64,000 bases of DNA from Porphyromonas gulae DSM 15663. Lineage in GTDB: Bacteria; Bacteroidota; Bacteroidia; Bacteroidales; Porphyromonadaceae. The translations under genes and the position numbers were made by a program. A model generated the notes under the pieces. The model ran no database searches. It saw nothing but the letters and a program-made list of their open reading frames with translations, and had not been told where the DNA came from. This document shows, piece after piece, positions 1 to 8,306 of the stretch (positions within the stretch are counted from its first letter, which is position 1; the number at the start of each line of letters is the position of its first letter). The stretch spans positions 1 to 64,000 of the forward strand of contig NZ_KB899154.1 of NCBI RefSeq assembly GCF_000378065.1, given 5' to 3'.

Positions 1-1166
1 TCCTAATAAAATAGACAATCCCAGATTGAGGGCAGCCTCTGTAATAGGAGCCCATATATCTCTGAAAAGACCATAAGCGGACAAAAAATCATCGCTGATA
101 CGCGTAATGCTGGCGAATGTAATGCCAACGATCAGGAAAAATGGGATTTCTTCCAAAAGATATTCAGCACCTACCCACAAAACAATAAAACTATTTCCTC
201 CAATCCATAAACAATAGGTGACGACTCCTGCTATAAGCATACGGCAGGCAAAATATTCTCCGAAAACCTTTAGGATGGATTCTCGTTTCCCTTCCGCGAT
301 AAGGTTTCCTAAAGTCGGTATAATACCACTGAAAATCGCAATCAGAAGAGAGATTAACCCTGATACTATCAGCATATAATTGCCATAGATAGCAACAAGT
401 GTTAGGGTCGTATAAGCATAGATAATCAGAGGTGAGGTCTGATTGAGTACATACCCTGCAACCTTGTGGAAAAACAGTTGTTTGCTCTTCGTAAGTATTA
501 CTTCATGCTCCTTATATACGCTTTTTCCGATCCGGAAAGAAGTTTTCAGCCAAGGATAGGTCTTTCGAACGGAATATTCTAGCATGATTGCAGTCAGGAA
601 AGCAAATACAAATTCGACAACTAACCAACCCTGATAGCTCCATGGCGAATAGTATAGCACCAGGATTTGGATAATAAGCTTGAGGAAGGTTAGACCTTTG
701 GCAATATAGGTTATTTTGTATTGCTTTTGATCCGCGGATAGGATAATCTGTCTATAATTGACGAAGTAACCCAAAAGAGAAGAGGTTAGAAAGACTATAT
801 AGGTGGCATAGGCATACCATAACGGCAGATCTGTTTTTTGAAATATCCAGGGGAAAAAAAACATAAGAATCATTCCCACGATAATGATCAAAATAGCGAT
901 ATTCCTGTATAGCCATCCCTGAACTGATACGATCTCGGTGATACCCTTTCGATTATTCTCCAGCAGAGGTTTGAACAATGCAAAAGATACGGCAGTACCA
1001 ATCCCTAATTCCGATAGGTTCAAAAGGCCCAGCAAATTTGTGATTGTTGTATTCAAGCCCAATACCTCGGTTCCAAGGGAATCGATAAAAACTTTACGGG
1101 AAAAGAAGGTTGTTACGAGGATAAGCAGATAAAAGAACAAAGAAACCCTCTTTTTTATCCTTCATC
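1..1166 (-). CDS. Wzx-like polysaccharide flippase, 3' end outside window, start out of frame by one base
   Basis: The minus strand is open for about 387 codons, from 1161 to the window edge. It encodes a very hydrophobic multi-pass protein with flippase-like features near its start (FIDSLGTEVLGLN, then NLSELGIGTAVSFALF). Such proteins move lipid-linked sugar repeat units across the inner membrane in O-antigen or capsule synthesis. The only good ATG (1166-1164) is in another frame: it gives MKDKKEG and soon stops. Removing one A from the six-A run at 1156-1151 would give MKDKKRVSLFFYL and join the long frame. As read, the gene is off, or depends on slippage or on the in-frame TTG at 1140. The C-terminus lies beyond the window. 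Confidence 0.75.
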
Positions 1167-1826
1167 GATAGTGATGATTACGTATCATCGGATTTCTACG
1201 AAAAGAATATCAAGTATTTGCAGGATCATCCTGAGGTCGATATAGTAGTAGTTCCCGTATCTTTGGAAGAGGATAAAACCGGTAAACAGAGGCCGTTCAA
1301 AGCTCACCTAAAACCTTGTATGAAAGGAGGGAAAGAATCTATTGTCGATTTTCTGTGGTCGAGACATTTTCTGCTGTTGCAATCGGCTATCTACAAGGCA
1401 TCTATATGGGAAGAAATAAGATTTCCATTGGGCATGCTACACGAAGACTCCTACATTCTTCCGGATTTGGCGGAAAAAGTAAAACGAATAAGTATTTCTT
1501 CAGTAGGAGTGTACTATTATTTAAAAAGGGAGGGTTCTATAACTGCAGCCCAAAGCGCGAAAAGATCAAGGGATATAATGAGGGTTGCCTTCTATCATCT
1601 TGATTACCTGAAACAATCTCCCAACTCTTATACATACAATCATCGACTATTAGGATTCATGTATACACTTAGGACAATAAAATCGACGATACCCAAAGGC
1701 GAATACGAAGAGTATATAAACCGAATTAAATCATATCCGTTGAATAGAAAAACGATCCTACTCTCACATAAAGCAGGATACAAAGAGAAGCTTTTTGCTC
1801 TCTTATACGAATTCCTATTAAACTAA
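1158..1826 (+). pseudogene. Family-2 glycosyltransferase lacking its N-terminus
   Basis: The frame begins abruptly at about 1158 with SFIDSDDYV, which is the middle of a GT-A glycosyltransferase (the DxD metal-binding region). The roughly 80 residues that should precede it, carrying the nucleotide-sugar binding strand, are absent. At that point the sequence becomes the start of the oppositely oriented flippase. The rest (about 220 residues, ending LFALLYEFLLN) is uninterrupted. The first in-frame alternative start is TTG at 1218, beyond the DxD motif. It is probably an inactive remnant of a sugar transferase for surface polysaccharide. Confidence 0.75.
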
Positions 1827-1851
1827 AAATCAAAAAAATACTGAAACCAAT

Positions 1852-2667
1852 ATGAAGTCCCCCTTTTTTTCCGTGGTAATACCTCTTTACAACAAAGAGA
1901 AGACTATTTCCATAACGGTAGAATCAGTATTATCACAAACATTTGAAAATTTTGAAATCATAATAGTAAATGATGGGTCAAAAGATAAAGGTCCTCTTTT
2001 CGTTCAAGAGATTCATGATCCACGCATTACTTTAATTCATCAGGAAAATAAAGGAGTATCTACATCCCGTAATAGAGGAATAGAAAAAGCCCATGGGGAA
2101 TATATTGCATTTTTAGATGGAGACGACATCTGGGAAAAAAATCATCTTGAAGAGTTGTATGCACTAATCACTGAATACACTCCACAAGCCAGTGTATTTG
2201 CCACAAATTTCGTCTGCAGATTTCCTGATGGCGAAATTTTTCTCAATAGAAATGATTTAAAAAGAGGTATTATCCGGAACTACTTTAAAGCAGCGATTAA
2301 AGTCGCCGTAGTACAGACATCTTGCGTTTGTATCAGCAAAAAAGCCCTATTATCAACAAAAGGTTTCAATCCCAATTATTCTATGGGTGAAGATACTGAT
2401 CTATGGAACAGACTTGCCCGAAAATACAACATCGCTTATTCGCCTGTCGCCACATCGATTTATGACACAAATGGCCCCAACAACAGCTGTAATCAGCCTC
2501 TTAACTATAGAAGAAACGCAGCAAAAGATGCTCTCAAGGGAATGACCTTTAACATTTATGATATAAGGCTATCGATTAAGAGGTACGTTTACTTTCTAAT
2601 TAAAATAGCCATTAGATATAAATCTAGACCTCAAAAACCGAGGGATACTAGTCTTAAAATAAAATAA
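1852..2667 (+). CDS. Family-2 glycosyltransferase
   Basis: This 271-residue protein is a typical inverting GT-A sugar transferase. The N-terminus SVVIPLYNKEKTI is the nucleotide-binding strand, followed by IIIVNDGSKD, the segment GVSTSRNRGIEKAHGEY, and the metal-binding IAFLDGDDIW at about residues 88-97. GEDTDLWNRL near residue 180 fits the catalytic-base region. It starts 25 bp after the broken glycosyltransferase on the same strand and shares its AT-rich composition, so both look like parts of a strain-variable surface-polysaccharide locus. Donor and acceptor sugars cannot be read from the sequence. The C-terminus is basic and may lie at the membrane. Confidence 0.85.
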   Translation: MKSPFFSVVIPLYNKEKTISITVESVLSQTFENFEIIIVNDGSKDKGPLFVQEIHDPRITLIHQENKGVSTSRNRGIEKAHGEYIAFLDGDDIWEKNHLEELYALITEYTPQASVFATNFVCRFPDGEIFLNRNDLKRGIIRNYFKAAIKVAVVQTSCVCISKKALLSTKGFNPNYSMGEDTDLWNRLARKYNIAYSPVATSIYDTNGPNNSCNQPLNYRRNAAKDALKGMTFNIYDIRLSIKRYVYFLIKIAIRYKSRPQKPRDTSLKIK

Positions 2668-3105
2668 TAAACAGACAAGGGGAAAGAAGAGAGTTATTAC
2701 TATCGTTGCAAAGAGCAGAGTGTTATTTTGCTAAAAATCCCATTTTGGGGATAGCGAAGGAGATTTGAAAGTAAAAAAACAGGCTATAGCCTGATTTACG
2801 CAAATGCTTGGCAGCCACAAAGATTTTTAGCATCTTATAATTCAGAGAGATGCATAAAAAATAATGACAAGCAACTCGTGATCCATAACAGCTTCTTAGC
2901 AAGCTGACTAGACATTCGAAAAACATGGCATCTGATATATTCCTGTGACCATAGTCCTACGATACGGCTGTTTTCTAAGGAATTAGTTTGCCGATATGTT
3001 TTATTTGGTACCTTTGTGCTGGTAAAAGATGCACCTATGCATCTAATGACTGTAGAACAAGAAAAAACTACTAATAACTAACCACTTAAACATTGTTTTT
3101 CTCAG
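2668..3105. other. Intergenic region, 438 bp, with the serC promoter at its right end
   Basis: No convincing gene is seen. A 67-codon minus-strand frame at 2723-2926 is Cys- and Phe-rich without domain features. A short palindrome (caggctatagcctg) lies near 2785. The composition changes from the AT-rich polysaccharide genes to the more balanced core genome here, so the right edge of the variable locus is probably in this stretch. Confidence 0.5.
2987..3016 (+). promoter_or_regulatory. serC promoter (Bacteroidetes -33/-7 type)
   Basis: TTTG at 2987-2990 and TACCTTTG at 3009-3016 are separated by 18 bp. This matches the primary sigma-factor promoter of Bacteroidetes (TTTG, then TAnnTTTG). It predicts transcription starting about 3023 and a leader of about 80 nt before serC. 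Of the promoters listed here it has the clearest pair of boxes. Confidence 0.7.
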
Positions 3106-4188
3106 ATGAAGAAGCACAATTTCACCGCAGGACCCTGTATCCTCAACGACTTAGTTTTGAAGGATGCTGCATCAGCATGTCTCAATTTTGCCGGAACGGG
3201 TCTTTCTGTTCTTGAAGTTTCTCACCGCGACAAAGAGTTCGACGCTGTAATGCTCGAAGCTCGTAATCTCTTCAAAGAACTTCTTGATGTGCCCGAAGGC
3301 TATGAAGTACTTTTCCTCGGTGGTGGCGCCAGCCTCCAATTCTACCAAGTACCGCTGAACCTGCTTAAGAAGAAGGCAGCCTTTATCAATACCGGTACAT
3401 GGGCAACCAACGCCATCAAACAGGCTAAGATCATGACGCAGGTATATGGTGGAGAAGTAGAGGTTTTGGCTTCATCTGAAGACAAGAACTTCTCATACAT
3501 CCCCAAGGATTTCGTTATTCCCGAGGACGTAGACTATTTCCACTTCACCACAAACAACACGATCTACGGTACTGAGATCCGCAAGGATTTCGACACGAAG
3601 ACTCGTCTCGTTGCGGACATGTCTTCCGACATTTTCTCTCGCCCGGTAGACGTTTCCAAGTACGACCTCATCTACGGTGGTGCTCAGAAGAACATCGGAC
3701 CGGCCGGAGCTACTTTCGTATTGGTAAAAACGGATGTACTCGGACAGGTAGATCGTCCTCTGCCCGATATGCTGAACTATCAGATTCACATCAAGAAGGA
3801 CTCTATGTTCAACACTCCTCCCGTATTCCCCGTTTATGTAGCACTCCAGACGATGAAGTGGTACAAAGAACTCGGCGGCGTGAAGGTGTTGGAAAAGATG
3901 AATCTGGACAAGGCAGCCCTTATCTACGATGCTATCGATAGCAGCAAGATCTTCCGCGGCACGGTTAATCCCGAAGACCGCTCTATCATGAACGTTTGCT
4001 TCGTGATGAAGGATGAGTACAAAGAGCTGGAGAAAGAATTCGCTACGTTTGCAGCTTCACGCGGCATGGTAGGTATCAAGGGACACCGCTCTGTAGGTGG
4101 TTTCCGTGCTTCTCTCTACAACGCATTGCCTATCGAAAGCGTACAATCTTTGGTTAGCGTAATGAAGGAATTCGAAGCTAAGCACTAA
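3106..4188 (+). CDS. serC: Phosphoserine aminotransferase
   Basis: SerC converts 3-phosphohydroxypyruvate and glutamate to phosphoserine, the second step of serine synthesis; it also acts in pyridoxal phosphate synthesis in some bacteria. The protein has 360 residues, the usual length. It opens with [11 protein letters not shown], has the GGGAS turn at about residue 72, and carries the PLP-binding lysine K195 in [13 protein letters not shown]. The C-terminal [17 protein letters not shown] is typical. The ATG at 3106 lies behind a clear promoter. serA follows on the same strand, 100 bp downstream, but a strong hairpin terminator lies between them. Confidence 0.96.
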   Translation: MKKHNFTAGPCILNDLVLKDAASACLNFAGTGLSVLEVSHRDKEFDAVMLEARNLFKELLDVPEGYEVLFLGGGASLQFYQVPLNLLKKKAAFINTGTWATNAIKQAKIMTQVYGGEVEVLASSEDKNFSYIPKDFVIPEDVDYFHFTTNNTIYGTEIRKDFDTKTRLVADMSSDIFSRPVDVSKYDLIYGGAQKNIGPAGATFVLVKTDVLGQVDRPLPDMLNYQIHIKKDSMFNTPPVFPVYVALQTMKWYKELGGVKVLEKMNLDKAALIYDAIDSSKIFRGTVNPEDRSIMNVCFVMKDEYKELEKEFATFAASRGMVGIKGHRSVGGFRASLYNALPIESVQSLVSVMKEFEAKH

Positions 4189-4202
4189 TCGTGAATAAAT
4201 CT

Positions 4203-4256
4203 AAAGAGATAAGATGATTGCCCGACTTCACTGTGGCAATCTCTTATCTCTTTTTT
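4203..4256 (+). terminator. Intrinsic terminator between serC and serA
   Basis: A long stem (AAGAGATAAGA...ATTGCC paired with GGCAAT...TCTTATCTCTT) is followed by six T. It should stop much of the transcription leaving serC. Expression of serA and the next gene then depends on read-through, as no clear -7 box was seen in the 30 bp before serA. Confidence 0.8.
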
Positions 4257-4288
4257 CATAACAAACATATTAATCGAAGATATCAGTC

Positions 4289-5209
4289 ATGACAAAAGTA
4301 TTGGTAGCTACCGAAAAGCCTTTTGCCAAGGTAGCCGTAGACGGAATCAAGAGAATTATCGAAGAGGCAGGTCTCGAATTTGCTTTGCTCGAAAAGTATA
4401 CCGATAAGAAACAGCTCCTCGATGCAGTGAAAGATGCTAACGCCATCATTATCCGCAGCGACCAAATCGATGCAGAAGTTCTCGATGCAGCTAAGGAGCT
4501 GAAAATCGTAGTACGTGCAGGTGCCGGATATGACAACGTAGATCTGGCTGCTGCTACTGCGCACAACGTGTGCGTGATGAATACGCCGGGACAAAACTCA
4601 AATGCCGTTGCCGAATTGGTAATGGGTATGCTCGTATTCATGTATCGCAATCTCTTCAACGGAGCATCCGGTTCTGAGCTCATGGGCAAGAAGCTGGGTA
4701 TCCTCGCATACGGCAATGTAGGTCGCAATGTGGCACGTATCGCAAAAGGTTTCGGCATGGAAATTTATGCTTACGACCAATTTGTTTCTGCAGCGGATAT
4801 TGAGAAAGAAGGAGTAAAGGCTGTTGCTTCTCGCGATGCTCTGTTCGAAACCTGCGATATAGTTTCGCTTCACATCCCGAAGACTCCCGAGACTGTAAAA
4901 TCAATCAATGCCGAACTCCTGTCGAAGATGCCTAAGGGTGCCTGCCTGATCAATACGGCTCGCCAAGAAGTAATCGACGAAGAGGGTATCTGCAAGTTTA
5001 TGGCTGAGCGCACCGACTTCAAATACGCTACGGACATCAAGCCTGCAAACGATGCCGAAATGGCAAAATTCGAAGGTCGCTACTTCACCACTCCTAAAAA
5101 GATGGGTGCTCAGACAGCAGAAGCCAACATCAATGCCGGTCTGGCTGCAGCTCGTCAAATCGTTGACTTCATCAAAAACGGCAACGAAAAATTCCGTGTA
5201 AACAAATAA
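4289..5209 (+). CDS. serA: D-3-phosphoglycerate dehydrogenase, short form
   Basis: This 306-residue enzyme oxidises 3-phosphoglycerate to 3-phosphohydroxypyruvate, the first step of serine synthesis. It lacks the C-terminal ACT regulatory domain, so serine feedback by that route is unlikely. The 2-hydroxyacid dehydrogenase pattern is visible: RAGAGYDNVD near residue 77, the nucleotide-binding LGILAYGNVGRNVARIA near 136, and INTARQEVID with the substrate arginine R225. The usual catalytic histidine (TPH) is replaced by lysine in TTPKKMGAQT (K270), a pattern I recall from short phosphoglycerate dehydrogenases such as the amoebal enzyme. It sits between serC and a DUF1015 gene. Confidence 0.93.
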   Translation: MTKVLVATEKPFAKVAVDGIKRIIEEAGLEFALLEKYTDKKQLLDAVKDANAIIIRSDQIDAEVLDAAKELKIVVRAGAGYDNVDLAAATAHNVCVMNTPGQNSNAVAELVMGMLVFMYRNLFNGASGSELMGKKLGILAYGNVGRNVARIAKGFGMEIYAYDQFVSAADIEKEGVKAVASRDALFETCDIVSLHIPKTPETVKSINAELLSKMPKGACLINTARQEVIDEEGICKFMAERTDFKYATDIKPANDAEMAKFEGRYFTTPKKMGAQTAEANINAGLAAARQIVDFIKNGNEKFRVNK

Positions 5210-5227
5210 TTTGCTTCGACAGACAAT

Positions 5228-6475
5228 ATGGCTATCATAAAACCATTCAAAGGAGTACGTCCTCCGAAAGAACTCGTAGAGCAAGTAGCATCTCGCCCCT
5301 ACGACGTCCTCAATTCAGAAGAAGCTCGTGAAGAAGCGAAGGGCAACGAAAAGTCGCTCTATCATATTATCCGTCCGGAGATCGATTTCCCTGTAGGAAA
5401 AGATGAGCACGATGCGGATGTGTATGAAAAAGCTGCCGAGAACTTCAGAATGTTCCAAGAAAAAGGCTGGCTCGTACAAGACGCAAAAGAAAACTACTAC
5501 GTTTATGCCCAAACCATGAATGGCAAAACGCAGTACGGCCTTGTCGTAGGTGCATACGTAGAGGACTATATGAACGGCGTGATCAAGAAGCATGAGCTGA
5601 CACGCCGCGACAAGGAAGAAGATCGTATGAAGCACGTTCGTGTGAACGATGCCAACATCGAACCGGTATTCTTTGCCTATCCGGAAAACAAAGAGTTGGA
5701 CGCTATCGTGAAGAAATATGCCGCTCGTCCGGCCGAATATGATTTTGTGGCAGAATTCGATGGTTTCGGCCACCACTTCTGGGTGATCGACGAAGAAGCC
5801 GACATCAAACGTATCACGGAGCTATTCGCTGCCATGCCGGCACTCTATATCGCTGACGGTCACCACCGTTCGGCTGCTGCGGCCCTGGTGGGTGCCGAAA
5901 AAGCCAAGAATAATCCCAATCATCGCGGCGATGAAGAGTACAACTACTTCATGGCTGTATGCTTCCCTGCCGATCAGCTCACGATCATCGACTATAACCG
6001 CGTGGTGAAAGATCTGAATGGCTTGAGTGACGAAGAATTCTTGCAGAGACTGTCTCAGCACTTCGACGTAGAATGCAAAGGGACGGAAGAATATCGTCCT
6101 ACCAAGCTGCACAACTTCTCTCTCTATCTCGGTGGCAAATGGTACTCGCTGACAGCAAAAGCCGGCACCTATGACGACAACGATCCTATCGGCGTACTGG
6201 ACGTTACGATCTCTTCGAATCTGATTCTGGATGAGATCTTAGGCATCAAGGACCTCCGCTCCGACAAGCGTATCGACTTCGTGGGTGGTATTCGTGGCCT
6301 GGGAGAACTGAAAAAGCGTGTAGACAGCGGCGAAATGCGTGTTGCTCTTGCTCTTTATCCGGTATCGATGAAGCAACTGATGGACATTGCAGATTCGGGC
6401 AATATCATGCCTCCCAAGACTACTTGGTTCGAGCCGAAACTTCGTTCCGGTCTGATCATCCACAAACTGAGCTGA
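5228..6475 (+). CDS. DUF1015 family protein
   Basis: The 415-residue protein belongs to the DUF1015 family. Visible signatures are the N-terminal IKPFKGVRPP, RPYDVLNSEEAR near residue 23, HELTRRDKEEDR near 114 and the strongly conserved DGHHRSAAA near residue 210. Family function is not firmly established; members often sit next to serA in Bacteroidetes, as here (18 bp after serA). A role tied to serine metabolism or kinase activity has been suggested by such context, but that is inference. No signal peptide or membrane segment is seen, so it should be cytosolic. A strong terminator follows. Confidence 0.88.
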   Translation: MAIIKPFKGVRPPKELVEQVASRPYDVLNSEEAREEAKGNEKSLYHIIRPEIDFPVGKDEHDADVYEKAAENFRMFQEKGWLVQDAKENYYVYAQTMNGKTQYGLVVGAYVEDYMNGVIKKHELTRRDKEEDRMKHVRVNDANIEPVFFAYPENKELDAIVKKYAARPAEYDFVAEFDGFGHHFWVIDEEADIKRITELFAAMPALYIADGHHRSAAAALVGAEKAKNNPNHRGDEEYNYFMAVCFPADQLTIIDYNRVVKDLNGLSDEEFLQRLSQHFDVECKGTEEYRPTKLHNFSLYLGGKWYSLTAKAGTYDDNDPIGVLDVTISSNLILDEILGIKDLRSDKRIDFVGGIRGLGELKKRVDSGEMRVALALYPVSMKQLMDIADSGNIMPPKTTWFEPKLRSGLIIHKLS

Positions 6476-6510
6476 TCGGACGATCGACAGACAAGACATT
6501 TAATCCAAGC

Positions 6511-6563
6511 AAAGAGGGTGTGTAGAGATCGCAATCAGGCGATTTTTGCACACCCTCTTTTTA
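6511..6563 (+). terminator. Intrinsic terminator after the serA/DUF1015 genes
   Basis: AAAGAGGGTGTG pairs with CACACCCTCTTT around an inner small stem (GATCGC/GCGAT), and T residues follow. It closes the serine-gene unit. Confidence 0.85.
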
Positions 6564-6591
6564 TCCTTTTGATACACCGCTCGTTCTTTTG

Positions 6592-6599
6592 TATTTTTG
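6592..6599 (+). promoter_or_regulatory. -7 promoter box for the DUF2027/Smr gene
   Basis: TATTTTTG matches TAnnTTTG and lies directly after the terminator of the previous unit. Transcription would start near 6606, about 30 nt before the chosen ATG. Confidence 0.55.
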
Positions 6600-6635
6600 T
6601 GGAGTATAAACTATGAATACGACCTGCTTAGAACA

Positions 6636-7760
6636 ATGAATACAAATAATATCACCATCGGCAGCCGTGTACGATTTCTCAATTCACAGGGAGGAGGGAT
6701 CGTCCGCCGCATCAGTGGGAGGATCGCTTGGGTGGAAGGAGAAGACGGATTCGAAATACCTACCCCGATCCAGGAATGTGTGACAGTCGGAGATAATGAC
6801 ACCTTTATTCCCGCCTATAAGTCGCCCATGGAAAAACGCCGAGAAGAGGAATCGAAAAAAGAAGAGCGGAACAAACGACACAAAGAAGCAGCCGTCGCTT
6901 CCGACAGAAAGCCAACACAGTCCGAGGAAAAACCGCGCTTGCTGCATACCGAACTGGCAGGACACGACAAGCTGAATGTATATCTGGCCTATCTGCCCAT
7001 GAACGAACAACGCTTGGGGACAGAACCTTATGAATGTTTTCTGATCAACGATAGCAATTACTGCCTCCAATACAACTACCTCTCCTTAATATCCACCGGT
7101 TGGAAGATGCGAGCTGCCGGTAGCATAGACCCGAATACCAAATTGTTCATCGAGGAGTTTACCGCTGCAGATTTGCAAGATATGGAAAGGATATGTCTGC
7201 AAATAACCGCATACAAGGAAAGGAAAACTTTCCTCCTGAAACCGGCCATGTCAGTGGAATTAAGACTCGATACGATCAAATTCGTCAAACTGCATTGCTT
7301 CAGAGAAAATGATTTCTTCGAAGACAAAGCCCTGGTCTATTCCATAGTGGAGGATGATCGTCCTGTTGTGGAAAAGGTCTTCGATCCGGAAGCGATCGAA
7401 CAGGCCATGAAGACCAAGGAGCAGATCGACAGGGCTGCGCCCACGCCGGCCCGAAAGGCTTCTACGGAGAAAAAACCGGATATAATCGAAATAGATCTCC
7501 ATGCCAGCGAACTACTCGAAACCACGGCAGGGATGAAGAATGGGGACATATTGCAGTACCAGCTGGACAAATTTCACGAAGTCATGAAACAATATGCCTC
7601 CCGTAAGGGACAAAAGATTGTTTTCATTCATGGCAAAGGTGAAGGCGTATTGCGTCAGGCAGTAGAAAAGGAACTGCGCACACGCTACAAACAACATCGC
7701 TTTCAGGATGCCTCCTTCCGAGAATATGGTTTCGGTGCTACGATGGTGATTATTCATTGA
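6636..7760 (+). CDS. DUF2027 and Smr domain protein
   Basis: The 374-residue protein has an N-terminal beta-rich DUF2027 region (IGSRVRFLNSQGGGIVRRI) and a charged Lys/Glu linker near residues 75-105. The C-terminal Smr domain of about 90 residues carries the signature IEIDLHASEL, then FIHGKGEGVLR near the end. Smr domains are small endonuclease modules known from MutS2 and acting on branched DNA or on ribosomal mRNA. Here the MutS ATPase part is absent. The ATG at 6636 is preferred because it lies just after a promoter box; an upstream TTG at 6597 would fall inside that promoter. The CYTH gene follows after 23 bp. Confidence 0.87.
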   Translation: MNTNNITIGSRVRFLNSQGGGIVRRISGRIAWVEGEDGFEIPTPIQECVTVGDNDTFIPAYKSPMEKRREEESKKEERNKRHKEAAVASDRKPTQSEEKPRLLHTELAGHDKLNVYLAYLPMNEQRLGTEPYECFLINDSNYCLQYNYLSLISTGWKMRAAGSIDPNTKLFIEEFTAADLQDMERICLQITAYKERKTFLLKPAMSVELRLDTIKFVKLHCFRENDFFEDKALVYSIVEDDRPVVEKVFDPEAIEQAMKTKEQIDRAAPTPARKASTEKKPDIIEIDLHASELLETTAGMKNGDILQYQLDKFHEVMKQYASRKGQKIVFIHGKGEGVLRQAVEKELRTRYKQHRFQDASFREYGFGATMVIIH

Positions 7761-7783
7761 TGGACAGTACCAGTTCCTGAAGA

Positions 7784-8239
7784 ATGGAAATAGAAAGAAA
7801 ATTCCTGGTCTTAAATGACGATTTCAAAGCCAAGGCTACGGCCGTACACAGCATTACACAAGCTTATCTCGTGGCTGACGAACGGTGCACCGTCCGCATC
7901 CGATTGTGTAATGATGAAGCCTATCTCACCATCAAAGGGAAAACAAATGAAGGGGGATTGAGCAGATCGGAGTATGAGTATTCCGTGCCATTCGAAGAGG
8001 CTAAAGAGATGCTTACCCTATGCCTTCCCGGCTGTATCATGAAGCAGCGATACTGCGTCCCTCACAAAGGCCATGTATGGGAAGTGGATGTATTCGAAGG
8101 CCGGCACAGAGGGCTTGTAATAGCCGAAGTAGAGCTTGCCACTGAGGACGAAAGCATAGAGCTGCCCGATTGGATCGGAAGTGAGATAACGGGAGACAGG
8201 CGGTACTACAACTCATTCATTGCCGGCATTCAGAAGTGA
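7784..8239 (+). CDS. CYTH domain protein (triphosphate tunnel family)
   Basis: The 151-residue protein starts with MEIERKFLV, the ExExK motif that defines the CYTH/triphosphate tunnel fold. It keeps the alternating charged strands (VRIRLCNDEAYLTIKGK, then WEVDVFEG and VIAEVEL). Bacterial members hydrolyse inorganic triphosphate or thiamine triphosphate, and a few make cyclic AMP; which applies here cannot be told. It is 23 bp behind the Smr gene and probably in one transcript with it. No export signal is present. Confidence 0.9.
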   Translation: MEIERKFLVLNDDFKAKATAVHSITQAYLVADERCTVRIRLCNDEAYLTIKGKTNEGGLSRSEYEYSVPFEEAKEMLTLCLPGCIMKQRYCVPHKGHVWEVDVFEGRHRGLVIAEVELATEDESIELPDWIGSEITGDRRYYNSFIAGIQK

Positions 8240-8306
8240 GGAATGCCATCCACAAGGACACACAAGAACAAAGAACAATCGACACACAAAATAAAACGAA
8301 GTAATA

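Noticed and set aside
2723-2926. Small minus-strand gene before serC
   Set aside because: No start signal, no conserved feature and odd composition (Cys/Phe/Tyr-rich); more likely non-coding.
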